From positions 930,001 to 994,000 of the forward strand of contig JAJNNQ010000126.1 in the NCBI GenBank assembly GCA_027886175.1: 64,000 bases of DNA, read 5' to 3'. This document shows positions 50,906 through 61,881 of this stretch, piece after piece. Source of the stretch: Phylloscopus collybita (lineage: Eukaryota > Chordata > Aves > Passeriformes > Phylloscopidae). How positions within the stretch are numbered: position 1 is the first letter of the stretch; every line of letters starts with the position of its first letter. A program made the position numbers and the translations under genes. The notes under the pieces are model-generated. The model was not told the DNA's origin, ran no database searches, and worked only from the letters and a program-made list of their open reading frames with translations.

Positions 50906-52130
50906 ATTATGAGATAATTAATTTTGTAAAGTTAGTAAAAATTCCACAGCTTCCCCCAATATGCTTGCTAATTATTCCTTTCCATGCTTCTTTAGGGATT
51001 TTGTAGTGCAGGTTTAAGGAAAGTTCTTCTCCTAACAGATTATTTCTTTATTTAGAGTCCTGAAAGAAACTGAATTAAATTTTTTGTGGATTTGTTATGT
51101 GAGTAAATGCTTCAGGAACACTTTCCTGAAGTTCCTTATTATGAACATCCAGAATCAAGAGTATGAAACCTCCATTGTTATTTCTTTCCTTGTCCCTGAA
51201 GTCCATACAAGGAAAGAGTTGCTATGTCATTTTCTGAAGTTCAAGTAGGCTTGGTAAGATCTGTTTTGGCCTTAAAATAGATCTTTAGGTGTAAGGTGGA
51301 GGTATTTAATCAGTTGTTTCAAGCCTTTCCTTAGTGTTTCTTTACAAGCTGAATGTAGTCTGCTGCAATGGGTATTTTTGTACACTTTTTGAAAAAGCAA
51401 GCTCTTATACTCAGTGATGTTTCATTGTTTTTTTACATCACACCTATGTGTACTTAAAATGCCAGTATCAAGCATTCCTATGGAGTGTTTTCCTACAGAA
51501 GCAAAAGTGTTGCCAGTGTTTCTAAAGGGATTCTGTTCATCAAGCAATATTTGATTCAATGCAGTCCAGATGTACCTCCTATTAGGAAGGCTGTATGCTG
51601 GTGTCTGATTTAGGCTCCTAGGAAGCAAAATCACCACCTCTTTTTAGATTTTAAGAAAACATACTTTGGCATTGGGATGATAAGCTTTTCAGCATGTATG
51701 TTATCTTGCAGGGCTGGGCCAGATGCAGTTGGATAGCCAACCATTTTTATAAAGCCAAATCTGCATTAATAAAGGAATGCCCATTACCACTGCTCATGTA
51801 CAAATTAAAACATATTTCCTTTAATGTCACAAGAGAGGGGAACCTAGAAGAAAAAACCTAAATGGTTTTAATAATACAAATAATAATATCAACAGTATGT
51901 TTTACCAGCTTCAGAAATTGACTATCTTTACTGCCCGTAGAAAAGGCACATCTTAACTCCACAGTTTCATGCTAATACCAGTAATAGGATAAGCATTACT
52001 ACTGCTTTTGCAAAGCATTTTAAACTCCTTTCTTCTTCTTCTATAATAACATAATACACACTCTTCAGAGCCCCCATGAAGCTCAGGCCTTCTGCTTTCA
52101 ACAGGCATTCAGGAGCATCTGTGCCATGAC

Positions 52131-53030
52131 AGAGTTACATAATCATCAGAGAATGATGGTTATGGTGGTTGGGGTTGAAAGGGACAGTGAAGTTCCAACT
52201 CCCCTGCCATGGACAGGAATGCCACCCACCATATCAGATTACTCAGGGCCCTATCTAGCCCTTGAATTATTTCATGATGAGGCATCCACTACTTCTCTGG
52301 GCAACCTGTTCTTGTGCCTCACCACCCTCTGAGTAAAGAATCTCTTCCTAACATCTAATCTAAATCTCTCCTTGTTTAGTTTAAAAATCTTGTCCCTTGT
52401 CTTACCACTATGTTGGTGAAAAAAGTTGCTCTCCTTCTTTTAAGTACTGAGAGACAGCAGTGGAGATCGCCCCAAAGTGTTCTCTTCTCTAGGCTTTACA
52501 ACCCCATGTCTCAGGCTGTCTTCACACGAGAGGTGTTCCAGCCTTTTGATCATCTTTATGGCCCTCCTCTGGACTTGCTCCAACAGGTTAGTGTCCTTCC
52601 TGTGCTGGAGACAACAGAGCTGGATGCAGCACTGCAGGTGGGGGTCTCAGAAGCACAGAGTAGAGAATCCCCTCCCTCACACTGCTGGCCACGCTGCTTT
52701 AGATGCAGCCCAGGATGCCATTGGCTTTATGGGCTGTAAGCACACATGGCTCACGTCCAGCTTTTCACTCTCTAGTCCTTCTACACAGGACTGCTCTCAC
52801 TGGCTTCCTCTCCCAGTCTGTACTCCTGTCTGGGACTGGCCTGACCCAGGGGCAGCACCTCCACTTGGACTTTTTGAACCTCATGAGATTTTCATGGCCT
52901 CATTTCTCAAGCTTGTAGAGGTCTCTCTGGATGGTATCCCTTCCTTCTGTTGTGTCAACTGCACTGCTCAGCTTTGTGTCATCTGCAGATCTGCTAAGGG
53001 AGCACTCAGTCCCAAGTAACAATGACTGCA
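52131..53030 (-). repeat. CR1 LINE, long 3' fragment, minus orientation
   Basis: It starts near TTACATAATCATCAGAGAATG and follows CR1 in reverse complement: GGTTGGGGTTGAAAGGGACA, CTCTGGGCAACCTGTTC, CTAACATCTAATCTAAATC, GAGCTGGATGCAGCACTGC, GATGCAGCCCAGGATGCC and ATCTGCAGATCTGC near 52,980. It covers about 900 bases of the 3' part of the reverse-transcriptase frame and 3'UTR. It belongs to a different subfamily from copies A and B. The 180-codon plus-strand frame at 52,477-53,019 is antisense CR1, not a gene. Confidence 0.9.
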
Positions 53031-53489
53031 GTCTGCACTCAGACTGTGTAGGGAGTTTATAACTGCTTTGCCCTACAGCAGTTATCTGCTTCATCGACTG
53101 GCAGTTCAAGCAAGTGTAGATTCAACAGGACAAATTTTTTAGTTTGATATCTCTAAGGAAAAAAGCATTCACATAACTTCCAGTCATGGATGTTTTTCTC
53201 CGAATCAGTAGATCTGCTACAGATCAGAGAAAATTCAGACTGGCAAGCTGTAAGTCTCAGGAGTTTGAACCTTGCAAAATAATAAGGATCTTCCAGTTTT
53301 CCTCATTTATTCCCCTATGAAGAAAGAAAACTGATGAAGTCATAGGTAGAAACTGAAAACTAAAGAGACTGACAATGGATTAATAATTGCTCAGAAGAGC
53401 AGCATGATCACCCAGCAAACATCTCAGATAAGTCTCATTTTCACTGGTACTCTTAACCTTCCTGGTAAGAACTCTTGTGTAGCAAAGTA

Positions 53490-53510
53490 CAAAAAAAAAA
53501 AAAAAAAAAA
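53490..53510. repeat. Poly(A) tract
   Basis: About 20 A residues followed by TCTAAGG. No element attached. Confidence 0.75.
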
Positions 53511-54759
53511 TCTAAGGTCCTAAAATAATAACAGTAATAAAATATTAAATATATGAAAGTGTATTAAATTAAAAGCAGGTCTGTCCTCTTTAGTTTCCTA
53601 TTTTAGCTAGATACACAGCTGCTTAGGGAGGACACCTCCAGTAGTGCCAAAACTATGTTCTGGTGTTTACCAGAGTGCAACCTAATATTGCTAATTAAAA
53701 GTCTGATGGTATTCAGAAAAGTCAGCCAGAACGAAGGGAAGGAAAAAAAAAAAGGGAGCACACTGAGTACAGACTTAGGAAATAAAAATGGGTAGGTTTT
53801 CCTTTCATTAAGTGGTCATTAGAGAGGAAGAAGCTTTACTGACTGTATCAGAGAAACAAAGCAGTCTGGCCTTAAAACAACACTTACACTTGCATGCTGC
53901 CACACAACTTTCTGTTAAGCTATACCTATAGGATATAGACAGAAGGAAAACTAATCAAAATTTGCACTGTGCAATACCCTGTACAACACCAGTGTTGTAT
54001 CCTGCATTTTGTGTTTCCCAATACTCAGCAGTTTGAATAGGATTCTGAATTACTCATTTTGATAACACAGCCTTAGTTTACTCAGTCAAGTAATCCTTGT
54101 CAACCAGCAGGTATTCAAATGACAGGTTATCACATATTTTAATATATAAGATTCACCTTTGATATATTCAGAGAATGACAAAACCTCTAGTCATCTGACG
54201 AGGCAATTTCTTCAGATAGATTAATGACTCTAAATCTGTATTCATTCACTGCCAGATGCTGTCTAAGCAAGTTCCACTAGTACCATCGTAATTTCCTTTT
54301 CCTATGCAGTATAAAAGTCCATGTTGTCATCCTCCTCTCCGCCCTCAAAAAGGGGCTGCCAGAGACATTACATTAGTTTTAAAATGTTCTCAGACTACAG
54401 CACTGTCCTGCATTTGTTGTGTAGTTCGGGACCTTGTAGTGAATCTTGTTTTCATAACACTAAATCCCTGTTTCTTATTACTGATTATTCTGCTCTTGAT
54501 AGAATTTTATGACTGATTTACCTGCTGACTCGGAGGACAACACATGAGACTACATGATAGAGGAAAAATGCTGGGACAACCAGGTTGTGGAGATTTGATA
54601 GAGAGGCTGAAAGTAGAAGTGAAACTAGGAGATTAGTTCTTTAACCTTTTCTTGTCTTAACCTTTACAAGTCTGTAGACATACACAGAATTTGGCATTCT
54701 GATTGACATGTGGTAATTATTAGTTAAAATACAAAACCTTCCAAAACTAATTGTAGTGG

Positions 54760-55455
54760 CTGTAATTCCCTACCACATCTGGACGTGGGAGAGAGAATAT
54801 AACAGAAGTCCCTGGATTGAGGTAAGGACAAGGAGACATCATTTAGATTACTGTCACAGGCTTGGGGAAATGGTTTACTATATGATGAATCAAATCAGAT
54901 TAGGGCTATGACAAAACCAAATCTCAAAAACACTTCACTTCCACCAGGCCCTAACTTTACGCCCACTTTTCTCTACCTCCTTTCCCTCAGTTATGCAGGG
55001 GGACAGGAAGTGGACCTTTCCCCCTGTTCCAGTGAGAGGTTTCCTCCCACAGAAGACAGTCCTCCACAAGCTTTTACAGGATGAGTCCTTTCCACAGGGT
55101 GCAATTCTTTACAAACTGCTCCAGTGTGGATCCCTTCCATGGAGTGCAGTCCTTCAAAGCAGACTGCTCCAGCTCAGGCTTCCCATAGGGACACAGCCTC
55201 CTTCAGGTATCCATCTACTCTAGTGTGGGATCCTGCATGGGCTGCAGGTGGATATCTCTTCCACCATGAACCTCCATGGGCTACAGGTGGACAGCCTACC
55301 TCATCACGATCTTCCCCACAGGCTGCAGGGGAATCTCTGCTCCAGCAGCTGGAGTATCTCGTGCCTCTCCTTCAGTTACCTTAATGTCTGCAGGGCTGTT
55401 CTCTTAAATATTCACACTCCTCTCTACTCTGGCTGCAATTGTTCTTGTAATTTTT
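54760..55455 (-). mobile_element. LTR/retroelement fragment with degenerate internal repeats
   Basis: From about 55,020 to 55,420 the plus strand shows recurring words: CTCCAGTGTGGATCC and CTCCAGCTCAGG, TTCCATGGAGTGCAGTCC and TTTCCACAGGGTGCAATTC, and GGGCTGCAGGTGGA, GGGCTACAGGTGGA and GGCTGCAGGGGAATC. Such imperfect short-period repeats are familiar from an avian retroviral-type repeat, here read on the minus strand. It is directly followed by a CR1 fragment at 55,468. Ends are not defined and class is inferred. Confidence 0.5.
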
Positions 55456-55467
55456 TTCCTTTCTTAA

Positions 55468-55752
55468 ATCAGAAAATCGTAGAATATGCTGAGTTGGAAT
55501 GGACCTGTCAGGATCACTGAGCCTTGCTAGCCCTGCGGAGGACACCCGAAGAATCACACCATATGCCTGAAACTGTTACCCAAATGCTTCTTGAACACTG
55601 TCAGGCTTGGTGCTGTGGCCACTTCCCCGGGGAGCCTCTACCAGTGCTCAGCCACCCTCTGGGTGAAGAACCTTTTCCAAATATCCAACCTAAACCCTGC
55701 CTGATTCAGCTTCGTGCCATTTCCTCAAGTCTTGTCTTGTCCACAGTTCACA
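55468..55752 (-). repeat. CR1 LINE 3' fragment, minus orientation
   Basis: It starts AATCGTAGAATATGCTGAG and continues CACTGTCAGGCTTGGTGC and TATCCAACCTAAACCCTGCC. It is the same subfamily as copies A and B but shorter (about 285 bases). Confidence 0.9.
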
Positions 55753-56639
55753 GTTCAATTTTACTTACACCATCTTAAGAACCATAACTTATTATTCAAT
55801 AAATATGCAAAACTCAGTATCAGCAGAACATTTCCAGCTTTGTTTTGGTCTCTTACAGACATTCCTAAGCTTAGGCAATTGAGTTAAATTATTTTCCATG
55901 ACTCACATAAGTCAATGGAGAGCACTGATTAACTTCAGTCTAGTCACTACATTTCAAGGTCAGTTATGTGTTGACATACACTGAATGTTTTGAAATACCA
56001 TCACTCCACTCCTGATGTGATAGTAACCGTATCCATTTAAGTCAAAAGGGTTACACTTAAGGCATAGTCTGGTATCAAAAAAAAGCAAGATTTTTTTTCT
56101 GTTAGGAAGCTTGTGAAGCTGTTTTTTTGCTGTATTCTTATATATTGGGGCAGAAGAAATCGTTGATTTTCTGCTTCCCATATTACACAGTTCTGGTGGG
56201 ATTCCTTTTTGGTTTTATCTCTTTTAACAGTCAGTCCTATTAATACTTCGGAAATCTTCGCATGCAACAGTAACACTAGTTATTGTCAATACACATTTTG
56301 TATTTGTACATAGTAAATCCATATTGATAGTTAAAACATAGAATGACAGCTTATTTCTGAAAAAGACTTTACAGATTTAAGATGGAGAGCAACGTGCAGG
56401 CAGTTCTGCCTTAGAAAAGGTCTCACCCTCACATCTAATTGCCAATACCATGAGATATCACAGCAAAATGTAGCCAGGCTCATAAATCATTGTATCACAG
56501 CTTGTGAATGGACAAATGTTCTCATTCCAATCACTCAGTTCTTTTGGCAATCTAGTAATTTATATTTGACCTGTTCATCAAATAAAGGGCAAAAAGGAAA
56601 TGCACAGACTGTAGAAGTAGGGGCATAGCACAGGAAACA

Positions 56640-57111
56640 CATGGCCTTTCATGGTCTAGAGGAGAGCAACAAAGACCATCAGAGAGTTGGAACACCTCTG
56701 TAATAAGGAAAGGCTGAGAGAGATGGTGTGATTTGGCATAAAAAAAAAAAAAAAAGCTCTGAGGAGATCTTATTGCAGCCTTTCAATACCTGAAAGAGGG
56801 CCTGTAGGAAAGATAGGGACAAACTTCTGAGCCAGGCTTATTGTGATAGGACAAGGTATAATGATTTTATAAAAAGAAGGCTGGTTTAGATTAGATGTAT
56901 GGAAGAAGTTTTTTAGAGTGCAGGTGGTGGAACACTAGAACAGGTTGCCTAGAAAGTAGTGAGTGCCTCATCCCTTTAAACATTCCAAATAGGATTGGAT
57001 GGGGCTGTGAGCAACCTGATTTAATTGAAGACGTTCTTACGCGTGGTGAGGACGTTGGGTGAGATAACCTTTTTAAGGTGCCTTCCAACTCAAATCATTC
57101 TATGATTCTAA
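56640..57111 (+). repeat. CR1 LINE 3' fragment, plus orientation
   Basis: The block runs from GGTCTAGAGGAGAGCAAC through AAAGGCTGAGAGAG, GGTTTAGATTAGATGTATGG, GAACAGGTTGCCTAGAAAG and CCTTCCAACTCAAATC to ATTCTATGATTCT at 57,098-57,110, the intact CR1 3' terminus. An A run of about 16 interrupts it near 56,742. It is the only clear CR1 in sense orientation within intron 3. Confidence 0.9.
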
Positions 57112-60100
57112 AAGACTTGGTGAAACATACATTTACCTGGGCTTGTAGGTGGGCTGCAAAAATCTTGTTGCTTCCACATATGCAACCTTTGTCATACAAA
57201 ACCTTGGTAGAGGGACTACAGCTGTTTGAGGGCACAAAAATTTTTTTGGTTCTTAAAAGCAGTGCAGTAACCCTAAAATAATTTGTGTAATGTGGCTGTG
57301 CATCTATTTGCTCTGTCTGTTATTAAAATTTGGAACTAATATGAGAATCTTAAAACAGAATGTAAAATTTACTGCAAACAAATGATAATTGTTGCGTGGT
57401 TTTATTTTGAAGTGAGGCAGTGTGAGAGAGAAATCTTCATCTGATGAACTGATTTGGCACCAAAGATGATATCAAATGCCAGAGGTCTGCTTCAAATTCC
57501 TTCTTTTTCTTGTACTATATGTTCTTGTCAGCTCTGTACTTCCAAGTTGACTGAGACAAAAGGAGACAAGGCTGTGAGCTTTTTGATGGCAGAAGCATAT
57601 GGCTGACAGAACTAATCACAAAATCTATGAAGACTGAGGAGTGTCTTACTCAGCTCTTAAGCCATCTGCCTATAATTTTGGTGTTACAGCAAGAATTCCA
57701 TACAGACCTATATTACTATCTTCCGATGGTGTAGCTGTTGAGTTGTTGAACACCCTGGATTCCATAAATAACCTTGTCCAGTCATATCTGATTTTTTTTC
57801 TCAAACTAAGATTTTAAGATGCAATGTTATTTCTTTATTTTTTTAGTGCTTGGATATCAGATTCTGAGATGCTTCTCTGTCTCAAGTGGTTGGGGTTTGT
57901 TTAGCACAAAGTCCTTTGTGATTTCTGCTTGTCACTCAATCTGTGGATCACTGATTTTGCTTTTTTTTTAAAAAAAAAATTCTTTTTCTCATTTTGTTAC
58001 TTCTTCATTTATCAGAGATGCCACTTCCATTATGAATCCTATGGAATCTTTGTTGCCGATATGTGGGATAATCACTTTCTAGGAAGAATAGTTTTTTCTG
58101 TTATCCTGGCTAAAAGAATGGATTAAAGATATTTCATACTGCTGCATACCATGGAATAGTTTGTGAAGAAAAAAAATGGTCCTGAAGTTTCACCTTCATG
58201 TGATTTTTATTTTTATCTAAACTGATTGACTAATCTGCCTGTTTTTGACAAAAGGAACTTAATAATGTGTAGGTCTCTGTTTGGTTAAGTTGAAGCTGTT
58301 GCCTCATCCCTTTTGTAGCTGTAGCCAGGCATTCTATTGGATTAGTGTTTTTCCTTAATGCAGTGTTTAATATTTTCATTCTAGAGTTTATCCTAATAGC
58401 AACTACCCTACTGTATTCTAATCAGACTCTGGTTGTCACTGATTTCTTTCACACCAAGAAGGTAGTGCTAGATGATAGAGAATGACAGTAACTATTCTAT
58501 TTGGTGTCTGCAGCTGCTAACAATAATGGTTTTTTGTGGTTTGCATAAGTTTTAAAATGTGGAAATCAAAGGAGGATTCCTTTGGCTTCTTTTCTCCTCA
58601 GGCACCATTTTAAATCATTGTAATAATTCATGAATGACTGAATTTCTTGGTGTGTGTACCTGTCAGTGGATGACAGTTATGTAAAGCAATCAGAGTTTGA
58701 CATACTTTATTGGTGCACAAATTGATGTGAAGATTTTACTTGGAATTCAGAGACTATCTCAGAATTTCTTGATTTGACTTGCCAAGTAATTATATTAATA
58801 CTTCTGACAGCTCACAGTTAAGTTGTGAGGTTGAGAGAAGTTTGTCCACGCATACAATCTTTAATTTTTTGTTTAAAATAATAAACCCTTTTTCCCCCTC
58901 CTTCTTCCAGAGACAGTGCTGGCAAGTGTAACCCTGTGCAAGTGAAATGAGTTTTATTTTTTATGTTATTTAGAAGTTGGTGTTTAAATTATGTAGTGTA
59001 GGTAAAGTTGTAGAATTGTCTAACATATTCATTGGGTGGCTTGCTGGTTTATAAAGTTACTGAACTCTGAAGGACATGTTTGTTTCTATATCAATACCTT
59101 TGTAGTTCCAGAGCATTATAAATAATTCTTCTAACTAAATGAACTATGAATTCTAACTAACTGAAATATAAACATAAAAGACAAGATTAAAAAGTGTATA
59201 AAAGCATTCTGGTTTTGGCACTCAAAATCAGTTGATCAAAATGAATTTTAATTTCTGATCAGCCGAACAACCCCCTCGCTTCTGAAAAGCTGTTTCTCTT
59301 CTAACTGCTATGAAGTGTCCAGTGTCCATCAGCAGTATTGTGAGAGTCTTGATGTTGTGGTGCAGTAGCTTTAGTTTGAATGTACTTCATATTTGTGAGT
59401 TGTATCCCTTATTTTGCATATCTTTATTTCTGTTGGGTTAATAATAGTTTTGAAGGGCTGGTATAGATCCCTGTGTAGACTAAATCTTGGCACAAAGAAT
59501 TTCCTTATTTTGCCCAAATCAGCACTTCATTTGAAAAAATCAACAAGTGGCTAAAATGCTGATTAAGATTAGCTTCCAGTGCTATTAGGGTTGCTGTAAA
59601 CTGTAAATTTAAATTTGTTTATAGTAAACTAACCCTTTCTATATAGAACATTCAGATCTTTCACTTTCAGCATATCTCAGATATAATACCAAGTTACTCA
59701 TGCCCTTGGTTAAGAACAAAACATGAATCTACTCCACTATAAATGAAAAATCTAGACTCTTCTTTTTCCATTCCTCTACTTGACCCAGTAACTTAGAGAA
59801 AGCTCAGTGAACAGAGCTCAAAGTGTTGTCTGAACTTAAATTCTTACTCAATTCAAATCAGTTCTGCTTGCATTTATTTTATAGCTCATACTGTGTAACA
59901 CTTTCCTGTTAACATTGTCTAAAGATTTTTCCGCCCTGCTTCCTCTAATTATTAATTTAATAATTGAATTTCTAAAGGTATTAAAGTACCTTACTTCATA
60001 GAAAAATTGAACACTATATTCATGTGGGAATGGGGGTAGAGGTTTTACTGCACAGTCCCTACGTCATTTCCATATCATACTGTGGTGAAACTGGATTTAT

Positions 60101-60769
60101 CACCAGTTTTGTACAGTAACAGTATTGCAGCAATCCTGTCAATATTGGTGCCTTAGGAAGACTGACCTGAAGCAGAGGCTGCACAGAGCTAGAGAATAAA
60201 GTAGGTATTTAGTAAAAGTCCTCCAGGATCCACCCTGGGCATTACAGGAGCCTGACCAAGGCTACACCCAGGGTGGGCTACGAATGATCACACAAATGGC
60301 TGACTGGTCACAAAATTTTACACTTTTTATAAGTTTGGGTTCATTTGCATGTTGGGGTTTAATTATCCAATTACAGCTTCAGGTTGTGAGGTCCCATCCT
60401 TCTTGTTCCTCCCTTCAGTCCACCGTTGTTTGTGCTTTTGGGCCTGAAAGTTGACCTTGGTCCTCAGTGGGAAAAGGATTTGTTTTGTCTCCCTACTCTG
60501 TGAACAGAGCTGACTGGCATTTAATATGAGGCTCAGAACTGCACCCCTAGGCAGCACAGAACCTGAAAATATGAAAGCTAAAATCTAAGGCATCAATATA
60601 ATCAGCATGTCTGAATGTCTTTGGCTGACAAATGTCTGTAATGAGTTTCCTGTATTTTGTGTGATTTCAGATCTATTCCTTGCCTATATGTCTATTCAAA
60701 ACTTTCTCTTAAAAATGTAGAGTTTGTAATCCAATATTCTAATTTTGAATAAACAGAAATAATGTATTA

Positions 60770-61555
60770 CAGAATCACACAATATGCTGAGTTGGAAGTG
60801 ACTAACAAGGATCACCAAGTCCACCTCCTGGCTCTGCACAGGATGCTCCCAAAAACCACACCATGTGCCTGAGAGCAATGTCAAAATGCCCCTTGAACTC
60901 TGTCAGGCTTGGTGCTATGACTGCTTCCCTGGGGAGCCTGTTCCAGTGCTCAGCCACTCTCTGGGTGCAGAACCTTTTCCTGATACCCAACCTAACTCTC
61001 CCCTAACACAAATTCAGGCCATTCCCTCGGGTCCTGTCACTGTCACCACAGAGGAGAGATCAGTGCCTGCCCCTGCTCTTCCCCTCACAAGGAAGCTGTA
61101 ACTGCACTGAGGTCTCTCCTCAGTCTCCTCCAGGCTGAACAGACCAAGTGACCTCAGCTGCTCCTCATGAGGCTGCCCCTCAAGGCTCTTCACCATCCTC
61201 ATGACCCTCTTTTGGACACTCTGTAGCCTTACATTAGGCTACTGTGGCACACAGAAGTGCCCCCAGCACTGGAGGTGAGGCTGCCCCAGTGCAGAGCAGA
61301 GCAGCACAATCCCCTCCCTTGCCCAGCTGATGCTGTCCCTGATGCCCCCAGGACAGGGGTGGCCCTCCTGGCTGCCAGGGCACTGCTGGCTCATGTTCAT
61401 TCAACTTGCCATTGACAAGGACCCCCAGGTCTCTTTCTGTGGCACTGCTTTCCAGCATCTCATTTCCCAGTCTGTGTACATCCAGGGCTGCTCCATCCCC
61501 AGTGCAGAATCTGGCACTACCGTTGTTGAACTTTATATGGTTGGTGATTAATTTG
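60770..61555 (-). repeat. CR1 LINE, long 3' fragment, copy B, minus orientation
   Basis: It starts CAGAATCACACAATATGCTG and follows CR1 in reverse complement up to TTGGTGATT near 61,552. It ends about 180 bases before exon 4. From 60,970 to 61,511 it aligns with copy A at a constant offset of 10,748 without gaps. I count 9 differences over the first 153 bases and 3 over the last 389 bases. Outside that block similarity drops on both sides. Confidence 0.9.
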
Positions 61556-61731
61556 TGTACTCTGAACCTGAAAAGGTTTGCTAGGTGAATTGACGGGTGT
61601 AGGTGGAAGGAGAGATAAGGAAATTAAGATTAATATCTATATATAAGCTTTGATCTTGTGCCATTGTTCTGGAAATCTGCTTTATTTCTGTGAGTTGATT
61701 GAAGATTGACTGTAATTATTTTCTTTTGCAG

Positions 61732-61881
61732 ATGAGCCAACGCGTTCCTTGAGTGGTCTTATCTTGAAGAATAATGTAAAAGCACATTTTCACAACTTTC
61801 CAAATGGGGTAACTGACTTCATTAAAAGTGAATGTCTGAACAACATTGGTGATTCCTCCCCCTTAATTAGAGCTACTGTAG
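61732..61881 (+). CDS. TNPO1: TNPO1 exon 4
   Basis: This 150-base exon completes the split Asp codon and encodes [18 protein letters not shown]... to ...[10 protein letters not shown] plus the first base of a Gly codon. That is HEAT repeat 2 and the start of repeat 3 of transportin-1, in the N-terminal arch that binds RanGTP. Compared with the human protein from memory, the only change seen is His for Gln in AHFHNFPNG. The acceptor is TTTTGCAG|ATGAG and the donor G|GTAAGTTT at 61,882 is strong. Exons 2-4 together give about 110 of roughly 890 residues. The next exon (human ILITTIASK...) is not within the window. Confidence 0.97.

Larger units (their letters stand above)
44516..61731 (+). other. 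TNPO1: TNPO1 intron 3 (about 17.2 kb)
   Basis: A U2-type intron with donor GTAAGT and acceptor TTTTCTTTTGCAG. From 44.5 to 50 kb it is mostly unique AT-rich DNA with a T/G-rich stretch at about 47.4 kb. From 50 to 61.6 kb it is crowded with CR1 copies and one LTR-type fragment. No further exon is recognised. The longer open frames here are antisense readings of CR1. Confidence 0.85.

Noticed and set aside
52477..53019. 180-codon plus-strand open frame
   Set aside because: It lies wholly within a minus-oriented CR1 copy and reads the wrong strand.
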